From: Megaera polyxenophila | GTDB taxonomy: Bacteria > Pseudomonadota > Alphaproteobacteria > Rickettsiales > Rickettsiaceae | Assembly (NCBI RefSeq): GCF_029982035.1 | Contig: NZ_CP104166.1 | Coordinates: 1,116,001-1,180,000, forward strand | Direction of reading: 5' to 3' | DNA: 64,000 nucleotides | Shown here: piece by piece, positions 54,573 through 63,436 of the stretch | Layout of the letters: each line of letters starts with the position of its first letter | Numbering within the stretch: position 1 is the stretch's first letter | Notes under the pieces: model-generated | Told to the model about the DNA's origin: nothing | The model's database searches: none | Seen by the model: only the letters and a program-made list of their open reading frames with translations | Made by a program: the position numbers and the translations under genes

Positions 54573-56027
54573 GTGAAAAGGAAAATAGAAAATTTATTTA
54601 GAAAATATAATGTCCAAGGTATTTCTTGTGATTCTAGAAATCTCAAACCAGGTGACGCATTTTTTGCAATAAAAGGAGAGAAAATAGATGGTAACCGGTT
54701 CATTAATGAAGCTTTAAAAACTGCTAAAATCGTTTTTACAGGTGATTCAAGCTGGAAAGGAGAAAAAATTTTTTATATCCAGGATATAAGGTTAGCTGTT
54801 GCAATTGCTGCTGAGATAATCTATCCGCACCTTTCTGTAAATCTTGTGGCCGTAACGGGGACTAATGGTAAAACTTCGGTAGTCTCTTATATTTATCAAA
54901 TCCTAAAATTACTTGGGCAGGAAGCAGCAACAATAGGTACTATTGGTGTTAACTCCACGATAAAGCTCGAGGAAAAATTCTTAAAGGAGTTACCACAGTC
55001 TCTAACTACGGCCGATCCAATTACTTTTAGAAAAATATTAAATGAGCTAGCAGAGAAGGAAGTCAGTAACGTCATATTTGAAGCTTCAAGCCACGGAATC
55101 GCTCAACGTAGATTAGGAGAGATAAAGATAAAAACAGCTGGTTTTACTAGTTTTTCCCAAGATCATTTAGATTACCACAAAACCATGGAAAATTACCTTG
55201 AGGCTAAATTACAGCTTTTCAGAGAAAATTTAGAAGAAGGAGGAGAAGTGGTAATTAATTCAGAAATACTAGCTTCGAGCTATGGCGATGGGGTTAAAAA
55301 TTTCTTTGCTAAACATAGGATACGTTATTTTGGGATTGGCAGAAATGGCAATATAAAAGTAAAAAATATTAATAGTTCTCTTACCGGCAGCAAAGTTGTC
55401 TTTGAATATAATAAAAAAGAATACACTTTTACCACTAATATCATCGGATCCTTCCAAGCCGTAAACCTTCTTATCGCTGCTAAAATGACGGCAAATCTCG
55501 GGTTTGATTTTGACCACATAGTTGAAGTTCTAGAAAAAGTTACTGCTGTAACCGGTAGGTTACAACGAATAGGTTTCGTTGAAAGTGAAGTTCAGGTATT
55601 TGTTGATTATGCACACACGCCAGATGCTTTAGAAAAGTCATTATGGGAGTTAAGAAACATCAAGGCACAGCAAGGGGGGAAATTATATGTGGTATTTGGT
55701 TGTGGCGGCGATCGTGATCCCTCAAAAAGAGAACTAATGGGACAAGTCGCTTGCAAATTAGCTGATTATGTTGTAGTTACAGATGATAACCCACGAAGTG
55801 AAAATCCTCAAAAAATTCGTCTTGATGTCCTAAAAGGAGCAGCCGGAGCAGAAGAGATAGAAGGAAGGGAATTTGCGATAGAAAGTACTATAGCAAAACT
55901 GAAAAAAAACGATATATTATTGATTGCGGGCAAAGGGCATGAAACTTACCAGATTATCGGAAACAGAACTGTGTTTTTTAGCGATATTGAAATTGCAAAA
56001 CAAATACTGCTGTTGAAAAATAAGTAA
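54573..56027 (+). CDS. murE: UDP-MurNAc-tripeptide synthetase MurE (meso-diaminopimelate adding)
   Basis: A 484-residue ligase that adds the third residue to the muropeptide precursor. Motifs: YNVQGISCDSRNLKPGDAFFAIKGEKIDG near 13-41; P-loop AVTGTNGKTSVVSYI near 93-107; TADPITF near 148; FSQDHLDYHKTMENY near 193; VDYAHTPDALEKSLWELR near 345. DDNPR near 408 is the signature of the meso-diaminopimelate type. Start is GTG, placed directly after the ftsI stop, so it is translationally coupled. murF follows 20 bases later. Confidence 0.95.
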   Translation: MKRKIENLFRKYNVQGISCDSRNLKPGDAFFAIKGEKIDGNRFINEALKTAKIVFTGDSSWKGEKIFYIQDIRLAVAIAAEIIYPHLSVNLVAVTGTNGKTSVVSYIYQILKLLGQEAATIGTIGVNSTIKLEEKFLKELPQSLTTADPITFRKILNELAEKEVSNVIFEASSHGIAQRRLGEIKIKTAGFTSFSQDHLDYHKTMENYLEAKLQLFRENLEEGGEVVINSEILASSYGDGVKNFFAKHRIRYFGIGRNGNIKVKNINSSLTGSKVVFEYNKKEYTFTTNIIGSFQAVNLLIAAKMTANLGFDFDHIVEVLEKVTAVTGRLQRIGFVESEVQVFVDYAHTPDALEKSLWELRNIKAQQGGKLYVVFGCGGDRDPSKRELMGQVACKLADYVVVTDDNPRSENPQKIRLDVLKGAAGAEEIEGREFAIESTIAKLKKNDILLIAGKGHETYQIIGNRTVFFSDIEIAKQILLLKNK

Positions 56028-56047
56028 TTTTAATAACTGCGAAAAAT

Positions 56048-57433
56048 ATGATTTGGACATCAGAACAAATTGGTCAGGCTCTATCACTTACCCTGTCAAC
56101 TAATGATAAATTTGGAAAAGTTCAGTTTAATTCCCAAGATATAGAAAAAGGGGATATTTTTATCGCTCTGAAAGGCGGAACAAGGGACGGGCATAAATTT
56201 GTTCTTGACGCTTTTGCAAAAGGTGCTGCTTTAGCTATTGTAAGCGAAGACATAAAAAATGCACCAGTAAATAAAATAATAAAAGTAGAAGATACCTTTG
56301 AAGCTTTAGAAGGTTTAGCCGAGTACAAAAGGCAAAATTCTAAAGCTCATTTTATCGGCGTTACCGGCAGTGTAGGAAAAACCAGTACCAAGGAAATAAT
56401 AGGCTTAATCCTTAGTTCTTTCGGTAAAACTTTTGTTAGTAGAGGTAATTTTAATAACCACATCGGTGTACCAATTAATCTAGCTTCTATTGCAGATGAT
56501 GTTGAATTTGCCGTAATTGAAATGGGAATGAATAAAGCCGGAGAAATTAGCCTTTTAACTAAACAGGTTACACCGGATATAGCTGTAATTACTTCAGTAG
56601 CTCCCGTACATCTGGAATTTTTTGATTCTATTGAGAAAATCGCCGATGCAAAATCAGAAATTTTTGAAGGATTAGATATTAATACTGGGATCGCAATACT
56701 TAATCGTGATATTTCAACTTATAGAAGATGTATTGAGAATATAGATAGGGCTGGAATTGGCAATATTAAAACTTTTGGTAAATCGCAATTCGCTAATATA
56801 AGATTTGTATCTTATTCACTGATAAACCAAAATATGGTTAAATTAACTTATAGTATTTTTCATGAGAAAATAGAATTTGTTATGCCTGCTGTACCAAAGC
56901 ATATGGCAATTAATTTCGCAGCCGCTCTTTCCGTTGCCTACTGTCTGGGACTTGATATAAATCAGGCAGTAAAAGTTCTCGCGCAATTCAAACCTCAAAT
57001 GGGAAGGGGATTGATCGTGGATATTAAAAAAGAAGATAAGGAATATTCCATAATAACTGATTACTATAATGCGAGTCCTGAATCCCTGAAAGCAGGCCTT
57101 GAGTATTTACATCAATTTAAAAACCCAAAAAAGAGTGCCATATTAGGTGACATGAAGGAGCTTGGTAAGGACGAATTAAAGTTTCATTTCGCCGCTATCC
57201 CACAGATTGTTAAATCCGGTGTAAAGAAATTGTTTTTAGTGGGGGATATTATGCCCCAGCTTATACAAGAAATCCCAAAAAATATTTTGGTCTATACCTA
57301 TAAAAATTCTGAGGAACTAGCTTACGATATTAATAAATACATTGAAAGAGAAGAAATTATTCTAATTAAAGGTTCCAGAGGTGTTCATCTGGAAAAAGTT
57401 GCCGAAGCTCTAGGAGTTACAAATGCTTTATAA
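56048..57433 (+). CDS. murF: UDP-MurNAc-pentapeptide synthetase MurF
   Basis: A 461-residue ligase that adds D-Ala-D-Ala to the muropeptide tripeptide. Motifs: FNSQDIEKGDIFIALKGGTRDGHKFV near 27-52; P-loop GVTGSVGKTSTKEII near 108-122; FNNHIGVPINLA near 135; VIEMGMNKAGEI near 156; NYLDYYNASPES-type region as ITDYYNASPESLKAGLEYL near 336; and AILGDMKELG near 363. Length and motifs are normal. Its end overlaps mraY by 11 bases. Confidence 0.95.
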   Translation: MIWTSEQIGQALSLTLSTNDKFGKVQFNSQDIEKGDIFIALKGGTRDGHKFVLDAFAKGAALAIVSEDIKNAPVNKIIKVEDTFEALEGLAEYKRQNSKAHFIGVTGSVGKTSTKEIIGLILSSFGKTFVSRGNFNNHIGVPINLASIADDVEFAVIEMGMNKAGEISLLTKQVTPDIAVITSVAPVHLEFFDSIEKIADAKSEIFEGLDINTGIAILNRDISTYRRCIENIDRAGIGNIKTFGKSQFANIRFVSYSLINQNMVKLTYSIFHEKIEFVMPAVPKHMAINFAAALSVAYCLGLDINQAVKVLAQFKPQMGRGLIVDIKKEDKEYSIITDYYNASPESLKAGLEYLHQFKNPKKSAILGDMKELGKDELKFHFAAIPQIVKSGVKKLFLVGDIMPQLIQEIPKNILVYTYKNSEELAYDINKYIEREEIILIKGSRGVHLEKVAEALGVTNAL

Positions 57434-58511
57434 TATATTACTGCCATATGCAAGTCATTGGCATATAGCCAATTTAATGACTTACATTACATTTAGAAGC
57501 GGTATGGCAATACTAAGCAGTCTGCTTATAAGTTTTCTAATAGGCTCGAAAATTATTCTGAAATTAAGGACGTTACAAAAACAAGGGCAACCAATTAGGG
57601 AAGACGGTCCGGATACTCATTTTGCTAAAGCGGGGACTCCTACAATGGGTGGGTTAATCATTATTAGCTCCATGTTATTTTCTATATTATTATTTTCAGA
57701 TCTTACAAATCCTTACGTTTGGATAATTATTTTTGTTCTGATAATGTTCGGATTACTTGGTTTTTTAGATGATTATACTAAAGTCAGCAAGTTTAATTAC
57801 CGTGGTATCACGGGTAAAAAGAAGTTATTTTTTCAATTTGCTGTTAGCCTTATCGCATTTGGAGGTATAAAATATTGCTCCCTCCATTCCCACGCAACGG
57901 ATTTAGCTGTTCCATTTTTCAAGACTCTCTTAGTCGACCTTGGTTATTTTTATTTTCCTTTTGCAATGTGCGTTATTATCGGTTCTTCTAATGCGGTAAA
58001 TCTAACTGATGGCCTTGATGGGCTAGCTATTGGTACGCTAACAATAGCGGCTAGTGCTTTTGCTATTATTTCTTATCTAGTAGGTAATTTTACCTATGCA
58101 AATTATCTGCAAATTATATATGTCCCACACGTTGGGGAGCTCGCGGTAGTATGTTCTGCAATGGTTGGCAGTGGCCTTGGTTTTTTGTGGTATAACTGCA
58201 AACCTGCGGAAGTATTTATGGGGGATACTGGAAGTTTATCTCTTGGAGCAGTTATCGGTACTATTAGCGTTATTACCAAACATGAAATTGTGCTGGCTAT
58301 AATAGGAGGGGTGTTCGTTATTGAAACGTTATCGGTCATTATACAAGTTTATTATTTTAAAATGACTAAGGGTAAAAGGTTTTTCAAAATGGCCCCTATC
58401 CATCATCATTTTGAAAAGAAAGGATGGCCGGAGACTAAAGTGGTCATAAGATTTTGGATTTTAGCAATTGCTTTTGCTTTAATTGGGTTATCATCGCTAA
58501 AGTTAAGGTAG
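57423..58511 (+). CDS. mraY: Phospho-MurNAc-pentapeptide translocase MraY
   Basis: A 362-residue ten-helix enzyme that makes lipid I by moving phospho-MurNAc-pentapeptide to undecaprenyl phosphate. Motifs: THFAKAGTPTMGGLIII near 63-79; LLGFLDDYTKVSKFNYRGITGKKK near 114-137, with the catalytic Asp pair; NAVNLTDGLDGLAIGTL near 191-207; VFMGDTGSLSLGA near 264; and PIHHHFEKKGWPETKVV near 322-338. All look intact. It is the last full gene of the ftsI-mur cluster; a stub of another gene follows before an insertion sequence. Confidence 0.96.
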   Translation: MLYNILLPYASHWHIANLMTYITFRSGMAILSSLLISFLIGSKIILKLRTLQKQGQPIREDGPDTHFAKAGTPTMGGLIIISSMLFSILLFSDLTNPYVWIIIFVLIMFGLLGFLDDYTKVSKFNYRGITGKKKLFFQFAVSLIAFGGIKYCSLHSHATDLAVPFFKTLLVDLGYFYFPFAMCVIIGSSNAVNLTDGLDGLAIGTLTIAASAFAIISYLVGNFTYANYLQIIYVPHVGELAVVCSAMVGSGLGFLWYNCKPAEVFMGDTGSLSLGAVIGTISVITKHEIVLAIIGGVFVIETLSVIIQVYYFKMTKGKRFFKMAPIHHHFEKKGWPETKVVIRFWILAIAFALIGLSSLKLR

Positions 58512-58517
58512 TTTCAT

Positions 58518-58576
58518 ATGTTTGGCGATAACTTAAAGCGTCCAGTGGTTAAAGGAAATGGTCAGTTTTTATCTAT
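58518..58576 (+). pseudogene. Stub of an unknown gene after mraY, cut by IS5-family copy B
   Basis: An ATG 7 bases after mraY opens a frame of 19 codons (MFGDNLKRPVVKGNGQFLS) that is cut by the IS at 58577. The position suggests a fifth gene of the cell-wall cluster whose remainder is missing. I do not recognise it from so few residues. Confidence 0.4.
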
Positions 58577-59736
58577 GAACTCATTGCGGGTTTGAATTTT
58601 TACGAAATAAAACCATTATAGCCTTGTATTTAAAAGGTTTGTAGATATATTGAGTATTCATTAATTTTATTTAAGTAACCAAATAGAATGAGCAGAATTA
58701 GACGATACAACAAGCTTCCTACTGTTTTGAGAGAAGATGAATTTAACGAATTTGTCTTACCGCATCTTAAAAAAGGCACACGTGGTCCAAGTAAAAAGAT
58801 ATCATTTTTCAAATTATTTAATTACATTCTTAAACTCATGCATACTGGTTGCCAATGGGAACAGATACCAATAGACAAAAATAAAGACGGCATGCCAGAA
58901 ATTCACTATACTAATATCTATAATGCTTTTAAGTTCTGGGTTAAGCACGGATGCTTTGATAAGATTTTCGAAGCTTCGGTGGCAAGGTTATTTAAAGCTG
59001 GAATGCTTGATACTGATATATTACATGGTGATGGTACTTGTACTTCTGCTAAAAAAGGGGTGACAACTTAGGGTATAATGGTCATAAACACACTAAAGGA
59101 GACAAGGTTGTACCGTTTTGTGATAGAAACTGCAATGTTATTGCGCCTTTTGTTACTGCTCCGGGTAATAGGAATGAAGGAATCCTGCTTACTCCTGCAA
59201 TATCAAACTTAAAAAAGATTGTAAAACTAATAGGTATAGATCTCAAGGAAAGTACCATGAGCTTAGATGGTGTATATAATTCACGTAAAAATCGTAAAGC
59301 AATTTTTAATCTTGGCATGACTCCTAATATGCCAGAGAATAAAAGGAGTCGCAAGAAATCTAAGCGAGGAAGAAAGCAAACTTTTTGCCGGAAAATCTTT
59401 AAAGAAAGGTTTAGAACGATAGAGAGAATATTTGCCTGGGAAGATAAATTCAAACGGTTGTTACTGAGATTTGAATTCCACAGCATAAACCATTATGCTC
59501 TGAAAACTATAGCCTACAGCATGGTTAACCTGCGGCATTTTTGTGGATAACGGCTAAGCATGGATTAAACAAGGTGCGGATGAAGCTAAAGGGAGAATAC
59601 TGCCCAAATTGCCAAAAATTAAGCAATTTGATTATAAAATCATCAAAAATTCCAATACAAAAGCTGCAGTTCCAAAATCTTATCGACGAGAATAAAAACC
59701 CACCCGTTTTTAAACTATGAAACCAGCAATGAGTTC
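58577..59736 (+). mobile_element. IS5-family insertion sequence, copy B (1160 bp)
   Basis: This copy is the same length, orientation and, by eye, sequence as copy A (45617-46776), with the same GAACTCATTGC terminal repeats. Flanks are CTAT on the left and AATG on the right, again without a target duplication and with a different broken gene on each side. Confidence 0.85.
58688..59550 (+). CDS. IS5-family transposase in two frames (copy B)
   Basis: It has the same two frames as copy A (58688-59071, then about 59072-59550) joined at AAAAAAGGGG (about 59049-59058). The first catalytic Asp is in the first frame, the second Asp and the Glu in the second. A -1 shift or one added G would give one protein of about 287 residues. 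The identical disruption in both copies means the frameshifted form was the one that spread or was duplicated. Confidence 0.72.
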
Positions 59737-59868
59737 AATGAATGCATCAGCTTGAGCAACAATTGCTTGTTGCTCAGGGGCAGGAAATTTAATTTTAGGC
59801 AATAACTTTTTTATTACTTGCGTTTCGTCTAACAAAACTGCAGTAGTTGCTAAATCTTTGTTTTGCAT
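59737..59868 (-). pseudogene. 5' stub, probably proline dehydrogenase PutA, cut by IS5-family copy B
   Basis: An ATG at 59866-59868 opens 44 codons (TAVLLDETQVIKKLLPKI, then EQQAIVAQADAFI) that run into the IS. The segment resembles the N-terminus of PutA forms without the DNA-binding domain, where a helix ending in ADAFI-like residues precedes the proline dehydrogenase barrel. That match is from memory and weak. It starts 27 bases after the MFS gene on the same strand, so it was likely the next gene of that operon. Confidence 0.45.
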
Positions 59869-59895
59869 AGTGATTTGCTTTTACTCTCTATATTT

Positions 59896-61158
59896 TTAAG
59901 TATTTCTTACGAGCGATTGTGATCGATCAACATAAAAATATAGAGCTATCAAACTAAAAACAGCACATACGATTATATAAATTGAGCCTGAACCCATATT
60001 GCCGTTTTGTACTAATGATTCCATTATATATGGAGCAGTACCACCAAAAATACTAGTAGCGGTATTATAAGAAACCGAAAGAGCTGTACTTCTGATGTTA
60101 GTTGGGTATAACTCAGCCTGTAGAGCCGGTTCTGGTCCGATATATAGCGCAGCTAGAATTGCAATAATAATTTGTGCTATAATAATAGAACTGAAATTGC
60201 CGAATTCGAAAGATTCAAGTAAGAATGTGGAAGTTAAAATTATAATTACTAAGTTAATAACAAATATTTTTCTCCTGCCTATTTTATCGGAAAGCCACCC
60301 TCCTAAAATAGTTACTATTATCATAATGATATAGCATATATTAACTAAGTTACTTACCTCCTCTTCGCCAAATCCTCTGTGTATTTTTAGATAAGATATC
60401 AAATATATTGATTCAACATAGAATATTACTGATCCAGTTCCATTAATAAGAATGGAAATCAACATATCAAACCAGTGATGTTTGAAAGCAAATTTTAAAG
60501 GGTGTTGTTCTACTCTACCGTATGACTTGTTCTCAAGAAACAAAGGAGTTTCTGCTGTATGTTTCTTGATATAAATACCAGCGAAGAAAATGAATATACC
60601 AATCAAAAATGGCAATCTCCATGCCCAGGAGTTAAATTGTTCTGGGGTGAAAATCGATTTTATTAAATATGAGACTAAAGAACCAAATAGAATACCTACA
60701 CAAATACTGGACATTGAAAAACTAGAGGTAAAACCTCTGTGACTTTTTTCTGTGTGTTCAATAACGAAAGATATGGATCCTGTTAATGCACCTCCCATGG
60801 AAAGGCCCTGAAGCATTCTAACTAATATCATCATACTTGTTGCAGCTATTCCTGCGGTTTCGTAGGTAGGAAGAAAACCTATTGCAGCAGTTGGGAATGC
60901 CATACAAATAACCGATGCGCTGAGGGCCGCTCTCCGGCCAAATCTATCACCGATTACTCCAAAAAAAATACCACCTATTGGCCTCATTAAGTAACCAACG
61001 GCAAATGCCAAAAAAGCATACAGTAAAGAAATGCTAGGGTCAGTATTGGGAAAGAATTTTTGCCCAATTATTGGTGCGAAATGACCAAATAAAGCATAAT
61101 CGTACCATTCGAAACTATTAGCAACACTACTTGTTAAAATCAGTTTGTGTTTATTCAT
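59896..61158 (-). CDS. MFS transporter, MHS (ProP-like) type
   Basis: A 420-residue twelve-helix transporter. ILTSSVANSFEWYDYALFGHFAPIIG at the N-terminus and the loop MRPIGGIFFGVIGDRFGRRAALSASV near 58-83 define the metabolite:H+ symporter group. SMGGALTGSISFVIEH follows in helix 4-5, and GGWLSDKIGRRKIFVINLV lies near 280. It is distinct from the MFS gene at 35118. The substrate may be proline or betaine, in line with the possible putA stub downstream (inference). Its start overlaps the upstream EamA gene by 4 bases. Confidence 0.86.
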   Translation of the reverse strand: MNKHKLILTSSVANSFEWYDYALFGHFAPIIGQKFFPNTDPSISLLYAFLAFAVGYLMRPIGGIFFGVIGDRFGRRAALSASVICMAFPTAAIGFLPTYETAGIAATSMMILVRMLQGLSMGGALTGSISFVIEHTEKSHRGFTSSFSMSSICVGILFGSLVSYLIKSIFTPEQFNSWAWRLPFLIGIFIFFAGIYIKKHTAETPLFLENKSYGRVEQHPLKFAFKHHWFDMLISILINGTGSVIFYVESIYLISYLKIHRGFGEEEVSNLVNICYIIMIIVTILGGWLSDKIGRRKIFVINLVIIILTSTFLLESFEFGNFSSIIIAQIIIAILAALYIGPEPALQAELYPTNIRSTALSVSYNTATSIFGGTAPYIMESLVQNGNMGSGSIYIIVCAVFSLIALYFYVDRSQSLVRNT

Positions 61159-62051
61159 TCTTTTTCTCCACGTTCGCTAGTTTGTTTATTAAATTCTCTT
61201 TTTTCCGAATAAATAATGAAGAATGTTGAAGGCACTATTATTAAAGCACCGTAAATAGTTGATGTACTTGGAACTTCTCCAAATATTATATAGGCAATTA
61301 TGGCGGAGGATAATAACTCAAGATATCTGTAAGGAGACACAGCTGTTGCATCTGCATAAGTAAATGCTTTGAGAATGAAAAATAGGATCAAATTACCGCC
61401 CATACCTAGAATAAATAATAATGCTAGTTCGTGCATTGTGGGCATAATCCAATTATGAAGAGCAAAAGGTAATGATATTAAAGTTGTTATAGTAGCAGAA
61501 TAAAAAAGCATACTGATCATTGATTCTTGTATAACGATCCTTTTATTAAAAACATCTAGAATTGCAAAGCATATGGCAGAAGCAACAAATACAAGTACGT
61601 TAAGATTAAAATCCTGGGAATGTACATTTAGAGTTACAACAATACCAATAAAAGCAATAATTGTTACTACCCATCTTTGCCAGATGATGCGTTCACTTAA
61701 GAAAAAGATTCCAAGAATTAAAACAAAAATGGGTATAGTAAATGTGATAACAGTACCAGTAGTAATAGGCGCTATAGTTACTCCATATGTCCAGCCTGCC
61801 ATTCCAAGAAATAACAAAACACCCCGAATGCAGTGAACAAAAGGTCTAATAGTTTTTAATGTGTCCATCCCATAGTAAAATATGAATGGAATTAAACTAA
61901 TTGTTCCAAACATAAACCTAAAGAAAGTAACCTCATAACTGTGAAGCCTAAGGCCTAGATATTTTGAAATTACATCGTTTACCGAGCTAGTAACCAAACT
62001 CAATATAAACCATGCCACACCTATTAGGTAAGAGCGTAATTTGGTATTCAT
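61155..62051 (-). CDS. EamA (DMT) family transporter
   Basis: A 298-residue ten-helix protein with two EamA repeats. The first shows VISKYLGLRLHSYEVTFFRFMFGTISLIPF near 27-56 and YGVTIAPITTGTVITFTIPIFVLILGIFFLSERI near 88-121. The second ends YRYLELLSSAIIAYIIFGEVPSTSTIYGALIIV. Some rickettsial members import S-adenosylmethionine; this one is unassigned. It begins the EamA-MFS-putA-stub operon with a 4-base overlap to the MFS gene. A GGAGG sequence precedes the start. Confidence 0.87.
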   Translation of the reverse strand: MNTKLRSYLIGVAWFILSLVTSSVNDVISKYLGLRLHSYEVTFFRFMFGTISLIPFIFYYGMDTLKTIRPFVHCIRGVLLFLGMAGWTYGVTIAPITTGTVITFTIPIFVLILGIFFLSERIIWQRWVVTIIAFIGIVVTLNVHSQDFNLNVLVFVASAICFAILDVFNKRIVIQESMISMLFYSATITTLISLPFALHNWIMPTMHELALLFILGMGGNLILFFILKAFTYADATAVSPYRYLELLSSAIIAYIIFGEVPSTSTIYGALIIVPSTFFIIYSEKREFNKQTSERGEKE

Positions 62052-62848
62052 AAAACTAAAATTTTTAATTCTGGAGGACCATATATTATTTGCTTTAAAT
62101 AGTGAAGTGGTTTTTTTTTAATTTTAGGTAAAAGAGTTAAGTATTTGTTCATATTGGTTATTTCCTGCAACATAAATAGGTTGCAAAGTTAAGAAGTATA
62201 AGAGAAAGTAGTTCACGCAGTAGTTTCCAAATATTTATGCGTTATATTTTTTGCTAAAGAATTCTGAACCCCGATTGGGAATATACATTCTTTATAGATT
62301 ATATATTCTGGGCAGGAAATTTATAATTTGCTCAGTTAATATACTGCAATTCCTATACTACTTCAGTTTCTTATTAAAACTTTTATTACTATAAAAAATG
62401 GAAGAACTTAATTAATTTTATACTTTTTAGGTTTTGTTAGTAAAGAAAGTTTATAAATAAAGTATTCTAAGGAGTAACGAATAACTATGGAACTATTACA
62501 GGCGGTTTTTATGGTTTAAAGCCCTTTGTAATTATTATAATTAGCAACGGATTGGTAAATACAAAACTTACTTCAGATAATTGTAGGGAGAAGACAAAAG
62601 TCTCCTTAAGTTATTGTTTATTAATAAAAGCTATTTAGAGTGGTACATACTTTAGCCATTATAAAATTGTATTATAGAGCTAATCCTCACCTTAAGAAAA
62701 AACATGTAAAATTTACAGATAGTTAGTAAAAATCAAACTAAAGTTGAAGGAATTTTATCTTTAATGCTGACAATTTTAAATTACTAATCCTAATAAGGAT
62801 TTATTTTCTTACTAACTAAATAGGTTTTAAAACTTTAAAAATCCGTAA
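62052..62848. other. Large noncoding gap, possibly a decayed gene
   Basis: About 800 bases hold no convincing gene. An AAGGAG site at about 62470 precedes a 10-codon frame from an ATG at 62487. Another frame in the same stretch stays open for about 45 codons to 62637, which could be the relic of a frameshifted small gene. No RNA gene signature (RNase P, tmRNA, 6S) was recognised. Confidence 0.4.
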
Positions 62849-63352
62849 CTATGCTGCTAATTTTTCTTTTAGAAGGTCAATTAGTTTAGCAGAGCTTTCA
62901 GCTTCTGAAATATTCTCAAGGACAGCTATTTCGGAAGCTAGCCTATTTAAAGCTGACTCATATATTGTCCTTTCACTATATGAACGATCGTTGTCAACAT
63001 TTTTGTAAAGATCCCTGACAACCTCAGCAATCGCAGATATTTCTCCAGAATTGATTTTGGTTTCATATTCTTGAGCACGCCTACTCCACATCTTGTTACC
63101 ACGCTTGGGTTTCCCTTGTAGGATTGCATATACTTCATGGATATCGTTTTTATTAATTAGAGTTCTAAGGCCAACTGCAGATGCTCTATTTACAGGAACT
63201 CGTAGAATCATTTTGTCTTGAGGAAAAGAAATAACATAAACTTTAAGGCTAATATCGGCAATCATTTGAGCTTCGACGTCAACAATTTCTCCGACTCCGT
63301 GGGACGGATATACTACTCTTTCACCTACCTTAAATTCGAGATTTTTAGACAT
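62849..63352 (-). CDS. carD: CarD family transcription regulator
   Basis: A 167-residue protein with an N-terminal RNA-polymerase-interacting Tudor-like domain: FKVGERVVYPSHGVGEIVDVEAQ near 6-28 and VYVISFPQDKMILRVPVNRASAVGLR near 38-63. A helical DNA-binding C-terminus follows (KMWSRRAQEYETKINSGEISAIAEVVRDLYKN near 87-118). CarD proteins bind RNA polymerase and stabilise open complexes, notably at rRNA promoters. A GAGGTG ribosome site and an extended -10 promoter lie upstream. It is encoded after ftsK on the minus strand. Confidence 0.93.
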   Translation of the reverse strand: MSKNLEFKVGERVVYPSHGVGEIVDVEAQMIADISLKVYVISFPQDKMILRVPVNRASAVGLRTLINKNDIHEVYAILQGKPKRGNKMWSRRAQEYETKINSGEISAIAEVVRDLYKNVDNDRSYSERTIYESALNRLASEIAVLENISEAESSAKLIDLLKEKLAA

Positions 63353-63387
63353 TCACACCTCATTTTTAATAGAATCGATTGCCAAGG

Positions 63388-63396
63388 ATTATATCA
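63388..63396 (-). promoter_or_regulatory. Extended -10 promoter of carD
   Basis: On the minus strand TGATATAAT gives a perfect TATAAT preceded by the extended TG motif, about 35 bases before the carD ATG. No good -35 is seen at 17 bases, which fits an extended -10 promoter. Confidence 0.45.
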
Positions 63397-63436
63397 TATT
63401 TATATAAGAAATAAAAGCGCTTAATTAATAAACAAA

